A DNA stretch of 64,000 bases, taken from NCBI GenBank assembly GCA_023853785.1, contig JAJIRX010000648.1, positions 682,001 to 746,000 of the forward strand, written 5' to 3'. The stretch comes from Psilocybe azurescens. Lineage: Eukaryota; Basidiomycota; Agaricomycetes; Agaricales; Agrocybaceae. Below, in pieces: positions 36,060-48,741 of this stretch. The notes under the pieces are model-generated. The model ran no database searches. It had not been told where the DNA came from and was given only the letters and a program-made list of their open reading frames with translations. The position numbers and the translations under genes were made by a program. Each line of letters begins with the position of its first letter. Position 1 is the stretch's first letter.

Positions 36060-38004
36060 ATGAGTTCAAAAGCAAGTGGCGTCGAGACCACTCTGCCCAC
36101 CAATGTACACCAACGATCTAATGCAAATGGAAAAGGAAATCCCACAAAACTCGTCGTCACAGAAGCAGGACGAGAAATTGACAAGCGACTCGACAAACAC
36201 GAAACGTAGGCACTCTAGCTTCGTCATTCTATTTTTCTGACATGCTATTTTTCGTTAGCTATGAGTTTGGCGGTCCTTGGGGCGTTGTGGCCATCATGCT
36301 TGGTTTCCCGGTTTTGATGTATTACCTTTGGATATGTCTTTGGTTCTATGACGGGTCACTGGTTCATCCCACCTCTGCCGATGATATAAAACCCTTCTTG
36401 TGGCGTATGTGGGGACACGTTGCTAAAGTACTATTCTACACGTCTTGAAGCGAAGAAGTGCTCAACGATTCTTACTTACAGGATGCTAGCCCAAATCTCT
36501 ATGCCTGGAAAGTTTACTCTGGAAATTTCTTCTTCCAGCTTTTCATTGCCTGGGTGCTACCTGGCTATCAACAAGATGGTCTTCCAGTTCCTTCTCTTGG
36601 ATACAAAACTCTGAGGTACAACTGCAATGCCCTAGTCTGCCTGTACACCACCTTGGTCACCTCTGCCTTACTCCACTATTACAACATCTTCCGCTTGACA
36701 GAAATCATCGATAACTACGGCCACCTGATGTCTGTATCAATGATCTACGGCTTTGGCATTTCCCTCATCACATACCTGTACGCTGTTATGACCAATACTC
36801 AAATTCGTATGTCTGGAAACTTCTTCTACGATTACTTCATGGGTGCTTGCTTGAATCCCCGTCTGGGATCCATCGACTTGAAGATGTGGGCCGAAGTTCG
36901 TATCCCATGGGTTATTGTGTTCTTCCTTTCTATCTCGGGAGCTTGCAAGCAGTACGAACAATACGGATATGTTACACCAGTACGTTATTTTCCCACTATT
37001 CCTCAGATTGGGGATTCGAACTTATATATTTGCCAGAACATGGCATTCATGATCCTTGCCACAGGCTTCTATATCAATGCATGGTATACCCAGCCACTTC
37101 AAATCTCACTTACCATATATTAAGCATATCTACAGTGCCAAGGGAGAAGAGTGCATCCCGCAAACCTGGGATATGTTCCATGAGAAGTAAGGAAACAACC
37201 TAAAAACTGCATATCTTAATCTAACATACTAATTAGATGGGGATTCATGGTTATCTTCTGGAATTTCTCCGGTGTACCCTTCGTAAGTTTCACAGATTAT
37301 ATATTTCTCCTCTTCTGTCGCTGACCGATCTAATAGTCATACGTATACTCCGTCGTCTACATGGCCTCGCATGATCCTTCTACCTACCGATTCAGCACTG
37401 GCGGCTACGTCTTCATCTACACAGCTCTCTGCTCAGCTTACTATATGTTAGTGTCCAGTCATTTTGCTGCGCCGTTTATATTCAAGCTTCTCATTTAGCT
37501 GGGACACCGCGATGGCGCAAAAAGTCATTTCAAAATGCAAACCCAAGGTATCACAGAGTTCCGCAAGACTTTCCCTCAGTTGCCGGGCAATACAGTCGAA
37601 AATCCGACCTACATCCAAACAGCCCATGGGTCAGTTTGTAAGACACATTCACAGAGGAACTCTTACTGACTGCTATTTGGATGGTGTTAGTAATCGTCTG
37701 CTTACCAGCGGCTGGTGGGCGTACTCCCGAAAACCCAATTACGTTGCCGACTGGACAATGAGTTTGACATGGGGAGCCATCATTGGCACTGCCAGCATCA
37801 TCCCTTACTTCTACTCCATGTTCTTCATCGTCGTCCTTCTCCACCGTTGTACGCGTGACTTCGAGAGGTATATTTTTGTATTGATATGCATGATTATTAA
37901 TATTTTGCTTATTACATTTCTGCAGGTGTTCCATCAAGTATGGCAAAGATTGGGAACGCTACTGCCAAGTTGTCAAGTACAAATATATCCCTGGTATCTA
38001 CTAA
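36060..38004 (+). CDS. ERG4: Delta(24(24(1)))-sterol reductase (C-24(28) reductase)
   Basis: Multi-span ER membrane enzyme that reduces the C24(28) double bond in the last step of ergosterol synthesis. Conserved family blocks appear in order: YEFGGPWGVVAIMLGFPVLM, LYAWKVYSGNFFFQLFIAW, LPGYQQDGLPVPSLGYKTL, CNALVCLYTTL, FFYDYFMGACLNPRLGSIDL, MWAEVRIPWVIVFFLSIS, ECIPQTWDMFHEKWGFMVIF, WNFSGVPFSYVYS, and near the end LLTSGWWAYSRKPNYVADW and KYGKDWERYCQVVKYKYIPG before the stop at 38004. LLTSGWWAxxRKxNY is the signature shared with the Erg24/Tm7sf2 reductases, where it belongs to the NADPH/sterol site. About eight introns. One frame break: the A run at 37519-37523 seems one A short (the protein resumes as HFKMQTQGITEFRKTFPQLP). 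The start at 36060 is the only in-frame ATG near the conserved region. Confidence 0.93.
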
Positions 38005-38580
38005 AATAATTACTTGGTCATCTTCTAATCTACACAATGCTATTTGACTCGGGGATGGGTCTCTAAATTGATAGTCTACAGATAGTTTTATACCCAGTAA
38101 TAACAGTGATATGTAAAACTCGAAGCATTCGACTTGAAACAGAGGAATTGCAAGTAAAGGGGTTGAGAAAGCTTCGACGACAGTTAATGATGATCCAGCC
38201 TTCGTGTTTCTTGATACTTAGGCAAATAACGTTTTGCATAAAGCTATCCATGGTATTGCCTGCCGAAGCGATTGTGATCAGGTAAGGCATTTACTTATTA
38301 TGTCGGACATTGTACAACAAAATAAGCAATATAGATCACATGACGTCCTCAAGAATCTTCCCTCCACCCACTATCCACAACATTCGCTCCGAACACACAT
38401 CCTCTTGCTTAAAGAACGGGCCCGAGTATGTGCCGATGACGATGGTAACCCATAAATCATGCAACTTTATAATTTTTGGATTACTTGTGGGGGATGCACC
38501 AATGATTTCTTCTGGAAACTTCGAGGTCAGCAAACACTATACATTAGGCCACAGACAGCGAAGCAAAGAGGAATTGAAAA
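38005..38580. other. Intergenic, convergent 3' flanks of ERG4 and TRAPPC12
   Basis: About 575 bp between convergent stop codons. The longest frame (38310-38681 plus) overlaps the last TRAPPC12 exon antisense and is not credible. No repeats or motifs recognised. Confidence 0.5.
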
Positions 38581-41000
38581 TTAATTCGCGGGCATTTTCA
38601 AACAGTTGGTCTTCAACCCGTCACCGCTCCATTTCGCAACCTCGACGAGCAATTCTTTCTTCTTCTCGAACCCGCTGGTAGCACGGAGTTCGTACAAAGT
38701 AGCTAGTTTCGATGAACGTTGTTAGCGTGAGCTAAAATTCAGACGCGTCGGAGAATGACTATAGGAACGTACATAAGTTGAATAGGAACGGTTCGGCGAC
38801 GACAACACTCGATGGAGAAGCATAAAGGGCTCTCTCTAGAACCTCTATTCCCTACAGAAACGAGAGTAAATATACCACATCCACTCAATGTAATAATTCT
38901 TCGAGGTTACTACTCACTTCCTTCAGTTTCCCTTGGCTAAGTAGAGCAACAGACAGGTCGTTAACTGCCTGTTAGCAACAGTCAACCAACCTGTTTATCA
39001 AGGAGTTTCAAAAATTCCAGGCTACAAAACTCACCACAAAATTGTTAGCATCCTTTTCCAAGATTGCTTTCAGTAATTCACTAGCTTCTGTCCATTCGCC
39101 CATTGCAGAAGCGAGGATTGCGGCGTTCATTTTCTTCAGTGTTTCATCAGCCGCAGGGTCAGCCTCCACCAAAGCGAAATGCTTTGCAGCCATCTGCACA
39201 TTGCCGCCTTGAAGATATATGCGTGCAACCGACGAACGTAAAGCGGGGCTCGAAATATCGCCCTGTTTGCACAATGGTTCCAAGAGCTTGGCCGCTGCCG
39301 TTATTTCCTGGTCAACCTGTTAGTGCCAAAACACGCTATGGGCTGTCTGTCGAATATTTTTTGTACACACCTTCATCTCTACCATTTGGGAGGCGATGAT
39401 CAAGCACACTCTGCCGCCTCGTTCTTTCCACATCGGCACGAGCGTCTCATCGTTCCCGGATTGCCGACACTTCATTCGACATTTCTTGAGCAGAACGTTT
39501 AGGGCATCGAGGTAGCCCATATGATCTCCCGCCCAATACTTCAAGCGGGTTTGCATAACCTCGAGCTCGAAAGGGAGAATGCGTTCAAAGACATATTCCC
39601 GCGCCTCGACTGGTTCGATCCCGTTTAGCACATTGAATAGATTGGTACATTCCGCTGATGTTTGATTAAACAGACGCAGTCGGGCCAAGCAAGACAAGCG
39701 GAGATGCCAGAGCTAGAAGTATAGTTATTAACACTAGGCTTTACCTACTTAGTCTCAGGACAAGCAGACGTGATGAATGCTTACACCTAGAACCAGAGTC
39801 AGATCTGAAGGGTCTGATGTTACTAGTCGGTCTCGAGCCATTCTAGCCAGTGCTCGCCAGCTATTCGTCATCTGGACACAATCGTGAAGAGGAACAGCGA
39901 ACAAAGAATTCATCGCACGTATTCTTAAATCGTCAACAAAAGTCCCACTCACGACCAGCGTATGAAAATCATTTCGTTGCCAATCTCCAGTCAAATCTCG
40001 CGCGGGACGTTTTTCAGGTGGATAAATATATTTGTTGAGGAGAGTAGTCAACGGGTCGGTCTAATACAAGTATTGTACATTAAATTTCTGCGTAACCACC
40101 AAGTCAAATGGTTAGAGGAAAACTGAAGGCGTACATTCGGTATGGGCAAAAACATGGTCGGTACAATGAGAGTCGGGACATAAATATCGGGCACTTCCTC
40201 ATCCTCTTCTTCACTGTCACTTGACGGTGGAGGTGGAACATCTTTGTTGATGTTGGGAAGAGGTGACGTGGGCGGTCGTTGTCGTTGGGCGTGATCTGGT
40301 TCTGGTGAAGGCGAAGGGGGAGATCGAGGGGGACATTATGGGCAGGGGAGACTGTGGCCTGGGAGACAGCAGCAGAAGAGCCTCGAAGAGCCTCTTCATC
40401 ATCGCCAGACAGAGCATCACCTTCCTCGTCAATCAAGAAGGGATCGGGAGTCTCTGGCTCGATATACACCGTCGGAGGACTGGTGAACATTGGCTCTGAA
40501 TTAGAGGGTGCTTCCTCATCAGGATGTTCCTGTGGAGACGGCACAGACAAAGGATGTTGCTCGCGGTGTTCCTCGGCCATTGGGGGTTCCAAATCCGTGG
40601 GATGGAGCGTGAAGGCTGGCAGGTGTTCTGAAGAACTGCAGCTGAGTTGATCGATATCAACTTCTCTCACGTACTTGGAATTCCAAGTGCGAGAGCTACG
40701 GAACGACGATGGGGACGAGGGGAGGAAGGCGCGAATGAATTTGGTGGGAGTGGGGGCGGTGGAAGAGGAGGTAGTCCTCTTTCGTCCAGTTTGGACTACC
40801 TCATGTTTGCCTTGCGGCTCGTGTTTGGTGTGCGTCACGTGGTGAAGCATTTCATCGATGCGCCAAAGCTGCCGCTTCACTTTCTTGACCACTTTGCCAG
40901 GAAACTTTTGAAGCTTCGTCGAGGTTGGAGACGATGGCGGCGATGAAATGGACTCATCCCCCGTCTTTGGCTTAGACTTCAAGAGCGTAAATTTGGGCAT
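38581..41000 (-). CDS. TRAPPC12-like TRAPP complex subunit (TPR protein)
   Basis: Ser/Pro-rich, presumably disordered N-terminus from MPKFTLLKSK (41000), then the conserved body: DIYVPTLIVPTMFLPIPN, TDPLTTLLNKYIYPPEKRPA, RDLTGDWQRNDFHTLV, NSWRALARMARDRL, CLARLRLFNQTSAECTNLFN, HMGYLDALNVLLKKCR and LIIASQMVEMK. TPR-like helices follow (RIYLQGGNVQMAAKHFALVE, LASAMGEWTEASELLKAIL), ending with LYELRATSGFEKKKELL and CLKMPAN at 38581. TRAPPC12 belongs to TRAPP complexes acting in ER-Golgi traffic and autophagy. The frame breaks once, in a G run on the plus strand at 40328-40332 (one base short). After it, the acidic SSDSEEEDEEVPD stretch and the conserved VPTMFLPIPN block come into frame. An upstream in-frame ATG at 41051 would add 17 mostly hydrophobic residues; the shorter start suits a cytosolic protein better. 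Confidence 0.88.
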
Positions 41001-42195
41001 TATGCGACTGGGGAGAATGAAAGCCAGAAGCGATCCAAACGTCCACTTCATTTATACCGTAACGGGCGCCCATTAGCGGAAGTCCACGGGGCTTCAGGCC
41101 GATGACTACATTACATCAAGGGAGGAAACGAGCAGAAGGCTTAGAGAAGGACAGCTTCCAGCTTGTCACCGATCGTTCCAGTCTACGTCCGAGAGATTAC
41201 TATTGGCATCCAGACAAGTTCGAGGTGGCGGTAGTCACAAGTCAACTGACTAATTATTTCCCGAGCCCGTCCGAATAAATGTATCTTATCCTCTTGATCA
41301 ATTAAGTTTCTGGACGTTTCATACTATCTTTGTATCCAGGACCGTGAAAAGCCCGAGAACAAGGCTGCCCCTGCATGCGATTAATTGTCAATTCGCTTGT
41401 CCGCGCTAAGTTCATCGATAGACGCCAGCAGCATGTTTTTCACAAAAGCAAGGCGTTCGGCAACCCGATGTGCCCAATTGCAGTAGATTGTAAAGTGATG
41501 CCTTGTACCCTCGAGGCAAGTGCGTGCCATATCATCAGGATAAGCACCTGGAAGACTTTATCGGCACCTCACCGTTTGCGGACGGGTTTCGTAAAGCCTT
41601 TACACCATAAATGAGGTTCCCATGCGGCTGTGTACACTTTGGAGCCGGACGTCAAGATATCCAAGACAAACACCAACCGAATTGCGATTATCGATATATA
41701 ATTATGGAAGAAGACCTGGAGAGCGGCGGAACCGAACAATGCGAATCACCGGTATGGATTACTCACGGGCCGACTTTGAACAAACGCGATAGCTGTGAAA
41801 AGATGTACTAATTGTTTTCATGCAAAAGGAACATATGTAGTGAGCCAACAACGACAAAAGGGATTAGACATAGCGACGACGACGATGAAGGATGGGGGAG
41901 AGGGAAACGGATGAAGGGATATAGGGTTATACGGGGAAATAAGTGGCCGAGGAGAATGATGTGCGATAGACAGCGAGTGAAAAGAGAAAAGAATTGAATG
42001 AGTGTAGGATTACAAGTATGAATAACGACTTTGCCATGGTGGATTTTAAAAAAAGATATATTTACGTGCATGGAAAAAGAGTGTCATGGAAGGATAACTG
42101 CCGCGCGCTTGTGAGTCGGTCGGTCGGTCTTGCAGGGATCTGTGTCGTAAACGCGCGTAATAACATGTCGAAGAAAAAGGCGGGATAGTCCTTCA
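41001..42195. other. Intergenic, about 1.2 kb
   Basis: Contains the TRAPPC12 promoter and the KAR9 3' flank. Two or three frames of 60-80 codons exist (41375-41614 and 41611-41811 plus, 41808-42071 minus) without motifs or splice partners. Nothing else recognised. Confidence 0.45.
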
Positions 42196-45101
42196 TTAGA
42201 GACCAGCTTGACGGTTGAGGATGTAATGGCTGAGGTCTTGCCAGCCTCCGCCGACGCGACACATGACCTTCTTGGTTATCGCATTTCCCTCGGTCGTCGT
42301 CCTGCCCGATCTTGTCAATGTCGTCAGTCGGCAAGTAATGACTTTCCGACTTAGTGAGTTAGAAAAAGCATACTGCGCTTTGATCTCTTCCCCCTCCTTC
42401 GGGATTTGGTTCTTCCTGAGGGGTGCATCTACGCGTTCAACAAGTAGTCCATGGGGAATAGCATTCACGACAGCCGCTACCTCAACATCAAGTGGATCAG
42501 CATGATTTCCTGGAATATATTCATGCAAGGGAAGTTGGTCCATGGATGGTGTATATGCACCAGTGCGTGATCCAGGTCGAGAAGGTACACGGCTGGAACT
42601 TCCATCCTTAAAGCTCGAAGGAGGGAGTTTGTTCGTTGGCGCCCTCGCTCTTGAGACAGAGCCGTTGAAAACGGGCACCTGTTGTGCACGCGCACGAAGA
42701 GCATGCTCAGGCGTCTGGGCACGCATAGCGGATGCCTTGAATCTCATTGTAGGACTCTCCGATCGACTAAAGTTCGACATCGCAGAGGATGGTCTCGACG
42801 GTGTGTACAGATGTACACTAGGAACGGGAATCATAGACCGGCTAGGTGGCCGCGGTGGATGTACTTTCGAAGTAGGGGAGGTGGAGCTCATGCCAGAGGT
42901 TGAAAAGGCAGGGGAATATGATCGATTGAAATAACCATCTTCATCGTCCCATCCACCAACCGATTTTGATCCTGATACAGACCTGGGCGTCTTAGCAGGC
43001 GCCGGGATATGACTTGGTGTCTTGGGCCTGGTACGAGGTGTTGTTGCAAGACCGGGGTAATAGCTCGAGACGGTGTCTGCGCTCGGGAGGGGGTCCTTAA
43101 CGTAGGTACTAATACAGGTTGATAATGAAATTGAGAGGATGAATATGTCGTAGAATTGGATGAAGTGACTGGCGACCATGGCCGAGATGAGGCCATTGAT
43201 GCCCTTGAAAAACTCCGTCGATATGGTGGCGCGAGAGGGGGCACTGGTGGAATATCATCATTAGAACCATAGTACCCAGTAGATGAGGGCGATCTTCTTG
43301 GAAGTCCTTTGATAGTGGAATTGCGATCGTCGACAGGGTTTTCCACCTTGGTGGAGCTATTCCATCGCTGTCGTTGAGGCGCCGTATTCCGGGAAGTTGA
43401 TGAAGGATTGTATTCATTTTTCTCAACTTTGGGCGCATGAGGAGAAGCATCGGGGGTATAACTTTGACTGTGCTTATGGCTAGGCCTTTCAGGTGTAGAT
43501 GGGGTGACCGGAGGTGCTCCACGAACAGAGTTGAAAAGGGATGTTCTTTGCCGCCGTATCGAGGTAGGCGGTGCTGGTGTCGAAAGATCGGTGGTCGACG
43601 ATGTTCCTTTCTTGCTCACAGCAAGTGGCGATATAGCTATCGGACTGGTAGGTTTAGACTGTCCTGTGATTTTGCGTGCAAACTTCCGGAAAGGCGATAT
43701 GGAGCCAGAAAGAGTTGTGCTTGCCGAACTCACTCTTGACATACGCGATCCACTAGGAGTCGTCAAATGCCCATTTTTGGTGGAGGCTGTACCAGATGTC
43801 GTCGATTCGTGTTCAGAACCACCGTCTTCGTTCAGAATAAGTTTACGCGTATGCTCCATCTCCGCATCAGTTCGCAGGATGCGTTCTCGAAGACTTTTCC
43901 ATCGCTGGGCTGATTCCGCGTGCCTTCGTAAAGTTTCTCCATTTTTTCGTGACGCGGTCACGGACACCTTTATCAATGATAGAAAGAACTTTAGATGTGG
44001 CAGGCATATAATGTCTGTGTGGCATCGGGTGTAAGCACGCGTAATCGACAAATTTTTGAATCACATACTTCTTCTTAGCTTCATAAGAATCTAGAAGCGA
44101 ACTGAAACTTTCATAGTTCACAGACACTTTTTCGTTTCGAGAAGGTAAAGCAGCGTTGGATTGAAAGTCGTCCACGCCTCGGCGATGAACTTGCCATATA
44201 AACTCCTATGAAATAATAAGACAAAAGGGCCCGACATGAAATGAAATGAAAAAGACGAACTTGACATCTGGTGACCGCCTTTTCCAGACTAGACATCATG
44301 CCATCTGCTTGGTCCGTCACCGTTCTGAACACAGTAAGCCACTTGTCTTCCTTTAGTTCCTCTCTCAAGACTTCGCTTTCATCTTGAACTGACTCCCACT
44401 CCGATAGTAGCGTGGCATGTTTCCGAAGTAAGGCCGCATTGTCGCTCGTTAGCCCGTTCTCAGCGACAGTTGGTGTAGCGGCGGTGCGCAAAAGGGGTCT
44501 AGAGTTTCGTTTATATTCTTGATTCCTTTCTCGACGGACTCCAAACGTTCATCCAAAGCCATCAGAGATTGGTCGATAATGCTGGTAGTACTTGCATCTG
44601 CACCATCCAATGATTGTGATTTATGCCGAAGTTCTTGTATTTCTGCAACGGACATGAGTCATGTTTAAGAAATTATGTTTAGTTGACTATACACACCAAA
44701 TATGCGGGTCTGGATATCTGATATCGCGTAAGAGAGTTCCGTTATATGTGTCGACATGGCCAACAGACGAATGTCTCTTTGGAACAAATCAGAATCAAGC
44801 CGGTGGGCAAAGAGAAAGTCGCGACGTACTCGGAGCTCTTCCGTTTACCCAATTTCTTAGACACGGAACGGTTGGCAGTGATGGTGACGTTCTCTGTAGG
44901 ACGAAGAATGAACAAAGGTCGCCGTCAGCGTACGGCAAGAATTTTTATACCTTCATCATCGAGATCGAGAGACAACTTGGATGATGACGCTGAGTGGCTG
45001 GATAAAATTGATGCAGGGGAGGGCGGAACATAGTTGATGCTCGATAGAGACGTATTGCTGTAATTGGAACTCTGCGATGAAACCACGCTGACTGAACCCA
45101 T
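42196..45101 (-). CDS. KAR9: Kar9-domain protein with C-terminal GAS2 (GAR) microtubule-binding domain
   Basis: About 900 residues. N-terminal Ser-rich segment (MGSVSVVSSQSSN..., ILSSHSASSSKLSLDLDDE), then Kar9-type helices: LFQRDIRLLAMSTHITELSY, AISDIQTRIFEIQELRHKSQ, KHATLLSEWESVQDESEVLR, WLTVFRTVTDQADGMMSSLE and ETLRRHAESAQRWKSLRERI. A long Ser/Pro/Thr/Arg linker with SxIP-like and TPSR repeats follows, then a GAS2-related domain at the C-terminus (ITKKVMCRVGGGWQDLSHYI). Kar9 links actin cables to microtubule plus ends through Bim1/EB1 and orients the spindle; GAS2 domains bind microtubules directly. The stop is at 42196. Four one-base frame breaks lie in runs at 44805-44807, 44494-44497, 43942-43947 and 43054-43057 (three missing, one extra base). 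The start at 45101 is followed by an intron ending in CTACAG that removes an in-frame TGA. Confidence 0.85.
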
Positions 45102-45444
45102 ATCGAAAGAGAATTGGACGAAGAACAGTAGAACACGAGAGAAGTTATAAAGCGCGAGAAAACAAGGTTGATTGGAGGAACCGCCGAGGTCAATTTCGGT
45201 GGCCAATGGATACAAGGAACTGTATGGGTATAGAATGGCAATTACTGAGCACACCGACGGTTCCTCTGCTGCCTGGCGGGGAGAAAGGGGAACCTGGATG
45301 CCCTTGACACGTTAATCTGAGTAGTTGGCTCCAGTCCAAGGTAGACTATCGGTCAAGTAGCGATCATGCTCTTTGTCACAGAAACGCTGTCACTGACAAT
45401 TATAATGGCAATGAATGATCAACTGATGCTCTACATTTATATAT
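45102..45444. other. Short intergenic: KAR9 promoter / CLR2 3' flank
   Basis: 343 bp with no coding exon. It must carry the KAR9 promoter and the end of the CLR2 transcript. No TATA box or repeat recognised. Confidence 0.5.
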
Positions 45445-48023
45445 TCACTCTATTACATCTACTTCCATAGCATCCCCGTTCTTAGTTTCTGTCTTCGCCC
45501 GTACATACGCCTGTAGTTCGTCTAAGGCCTGTTTATCCGCATCCTGCATCATTGCAACCCTACTTTTCTTGTACCGATGAGGATCCACAGAATTGTAATA
45601 GCCACCAGACAGCCCCTCCAAAGCCCAAAGATTGTCAAATCCTGTCAAGCCACCATGCTCAGCGGACCGAGAAAGGGCAGCCTGAACCCTCAATGTCGTT
45701 TTAGGATGCGATAGAATTCTCGGATAATAACGACCACTGATGAGACCCATGGCCCCAACGAATTCATGGCCTGGGGAGATGATAGGACGGAATTTATAAC
45801 CGACGGGTGGTTGTGGCAATTCATTGCCTTGGGCAGGACCAGAAATGGGAGATTGGGTATTCGGCATAATTGTTGCACCGTTCCCTAGAATAGGATTTAT
45901 CGCCGAAGGGCCTGCCGCTGGGGGTTGTTGTTGCTGCCCTTGGGAAGCGCTTTCGTCTAGTGTATTTGCTGAGCCATTTTCCTCAGGGTCATCCCAATCC
46001 GCGTCTGCTAGTTCATACAACATCCCACAAACCCGTGCTTCCTTCTTGATCACTCCCCGGTCACTGACCACATCTACTGTCACCAACCCATCCAGGCGCA
46101 AGAAAACTCCCCTAGTACCGGCTCCCAACTCCGAAGGATCCTTTCCTTGTCCAAGCCATTGCTCTGTCGACGATTTACCAGGGCCTGATGCTGGTAAAAT
46201 ATAGGGCCCACCTTTTGGTCCCATTGTGCGTCGTGGAACTTTGAGCCGTATGAAATCGTTCGTCCATATCCGTTCTGCTCCCCACCAAAGACCTTGAAAC
46301 CGTGTTTGGACAAGATTCGATGGAGGTGGTGGTACACCCAAAACATGATCGAAGATCTTCTGCGCCTGTCGTGCAGATAAGGTAGGATCGACGCTTGTGA
46401 CGTTTTTATAAAACGGCGTGTTGTTTGTAACCTCGGTATTGTGCCGGCCGGCCGCTTCAATAGCAGCAGCTAAAGTCATCGGAGGGGCAATTTGTGAGGA
46501 ACTCTGCAAAGGAGGGGCCGAGGCAGACTGTGGTGGGGTAAAAGGGCGCTGCGTGGGCTTCGGACTTGACTTTGGAGTTGGTGGTGCTGAGTAGCGGATA
46601 GTGTAGTCATCCGTAAGACACCAAGTTGAGGAAATGATGGAAGCAATTTGAAGCGCTGTGGCGTAAGCAGAAACGGATTCAAAGAAGTTCGGAGGCGTAT
46701 CTCCAGGACAAGGATTGAATTTCAATAACGAATCTTTATTAAAATTGAGTTTTTCAATTGGGAACATGGTCATGTTAGCAATAAGTTGTTCCGAGGGCAT
46801 GTACGCTTGGTATGGGAGACTTTGAGTGTCATCGATGATGTGCGAATGAGAGACTCCGAGAAGTTGGACTTTATACCTGGTAGATTGGCGAACAGTCCAT
46901 GGTAAGGGTTCATCGGAATTTTGGAGGATTGTGCCGATTTGGTCGTTCTCTGTGGGGGATCGATTTGCATCGTCGACGAGCCGGCCTGAGGAGAGCGAGA
47001 CTGAGAAGCACCCTTTCCATTGGCGCTTGAGCCAGGTATATCTCGCGGAACAGGCAACGTTTTCAATCTGATTTCTTCAATGACCCCTGGCCAAAATTCG
47101 ATACAACCGTTGTCTGTCCCGTCCGGCGCTAATATTGGAGGGTTGAGGGCACACCATACCACTTCTCCATCTCTAAACCATCGTCGGAATTGCATTGAGG
47201 TAGTTGAGTTCATTGCTCGTAGATCATTAGCGCGTTCCACAAGCATTGGCTGTGGAAGTACGCCCGTGGAAGGCTTTATAGGTTTTATGGTTCGTTGAAC
47301 GGCAGCGTAGACTTTCGTGTCGCGTGGTCCAAGTGGGATCCTACGGCTGATATCATCCCTTTCCCTTCCCTTGCCCTTATCTCGATGAATCTTGGACTTT
47401 GGCATAGGCGACAGTGTGGGTGTTGTGCGGAGTATGTTGCTCATGGATGCAGTGATTTCCCGCTGAGGTTTCCTGACCTTGCCGCAATACTTACACTCGC
47501 AGTCCTCCGAGGAATTACCCATAAGCCATACTGCGTGGGGTATAAACTCATTCACTGAGCGGAAACGTTTCTTGATGGGGCCTAATAACGGATGAGACAT
47601 TAGCTTCAGGTTGTTAAAGATGCACATCGCTCTGTTTCGCACCAAAAAGGTACAAATCATGTCTGGGCGCTTTTTGGGGACCTTTATTGTGGTCGTAGAG
47701 ACGATAACCATCAGGGAAATCTCGGAAAACATATTTTGGTCCTACTGTAATGAGTTTTAGATATTGGCGCCTATAAAGATTAAGAGATCATGCTCACCAG
47801 GTAAATTCAACTTCAAACCAACGGCATCTCCAATGGCCATTCTCCATCGTATTGATTGCGCATGTTCCAGTGGTACATGTTCATAATAATTGACCTGTCC
47901 TTCATGATCGACTATACGCGTCGTATTGGGCGGCCATGTGCCAGCGTCCCCGTCCGTTCTTGGAAAGTCGAGATATTCAGGGTTGGCAGGTAGCGAGATT
48001 CCTGCATCTGCTAAATGTCTCAT
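45445..48023 (-). CDS. CLR2: Transcription-silencing protein Clr2 (cryptic loci regulator 2)
   Basis: About 800 residues in four or more exons. The N-terminal part from 48023 has PEYLDFPRTDGDAGTWPPNT, TRIVDHEGQVNYYEHVPL, KYVFRDFPDGYRLYDHNKGP, DLYLFG, KKRFRSVNEFIPHAVWLMG and CECKYCGKVRKP (a Cys pair plus CxxC, probable metal site). The central and C-terminal half carries FRRWFRDGEVVWCAL, GCIEFWPGVIEEI, FQGLWWGAERIWTNDFIRLK, GVFLRLDGLVTVDVVS, SPGHEFVGAMGLISGRYYPR and a DLNAL-type end. In fission yeast Clr2 is a SHREC (Snf2/HDAC repressor) subunit needed for heterochromatic silencing. No frame break was needed. Introns: one splits LKLNLP|VGPKY, one joins LYLFG to PIKKRFRS, one joins NLPA to YMPSEQ. 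A short upstream exon before 48023 cannot be excluded. Confidence 0.85.
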
Positions 48024-48741
48024 GTATTCCTTTTGAGATGATGTTTATCGTACGGGTTTCTTGGGTCCAAAGAGAGGAGAGCAAAAAGCCGCACAATGAA
48101 CCAATGAGCACTGAGTACTTACTACGTGCGAGATTGAAAGTAAATGCCAGTTGATCGAAACACCCGAGCATCATTGACCCCGAACTCTAACAGCCCACAA
48201 CAACGATTGGTATATAAGTGGCAAACACCATTGCCAATTTTTTCCTTCTTTTGTCGTGCATACGTATAGTAAAGCCCATCAACCTATGCAATTCCGTCTT
48301 TATTTTTATGCTTTGTTAACTTGTTCCCTCAATTTCTTTTTTCAGTTTTAGATCTCGTCACCTGTTTCACTTACAATATCCTGAATCCTAGGGACCTCTG
48401 GTGGCGGGCCTGTAACCCTGCCGCGTATATCAACGCCGTGTACCAGATTGCCCTACATGCATGGTCGTTAAACGACGCGGCGATATTGATTTCGCCTCTG
48501 CAGAATGTCTACCTTTGTATCCAACGGGACGATGTTTTGAATGGGGCGAATATTCCCAAAGCTACGTGTTTCTGCGATTATCATTCCACATACATAGTCA
48601 CAAATGTACTTCGTTAGCTACGCGTCAATGAGAATAGGATCTTTTTCCACTATTGTACCGGGAAGCAACTGAAGAAGAAAGTCTCGTTCTACCATGTTCA
48701 CCCGACGTATACGTCTATCGCAATTAACGACCTTCGGTCAG
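48024..48741. other. Intergenic: CLR2 promoter and 3' flank of the F-box gene
   Basis: About 720 bp. The plus-strand frame 48321-48617 has no motif and lies where the CLR2 promoter is expected. A frame at 48174-47977 (minus) overlaps the first CLR2 exon out of phase and could mark an extra 5' exon. No repeats seen. Confidence 0.4.

Noticed and set aside
41000..41051. Upstream TRAPPC12 start at 41051
   Set aside because: It would add a short hydrophobic N-terminus unsuited to a cytosolic TRAPP subunit; the ATG at 41000 is preferred, though this is not proved.
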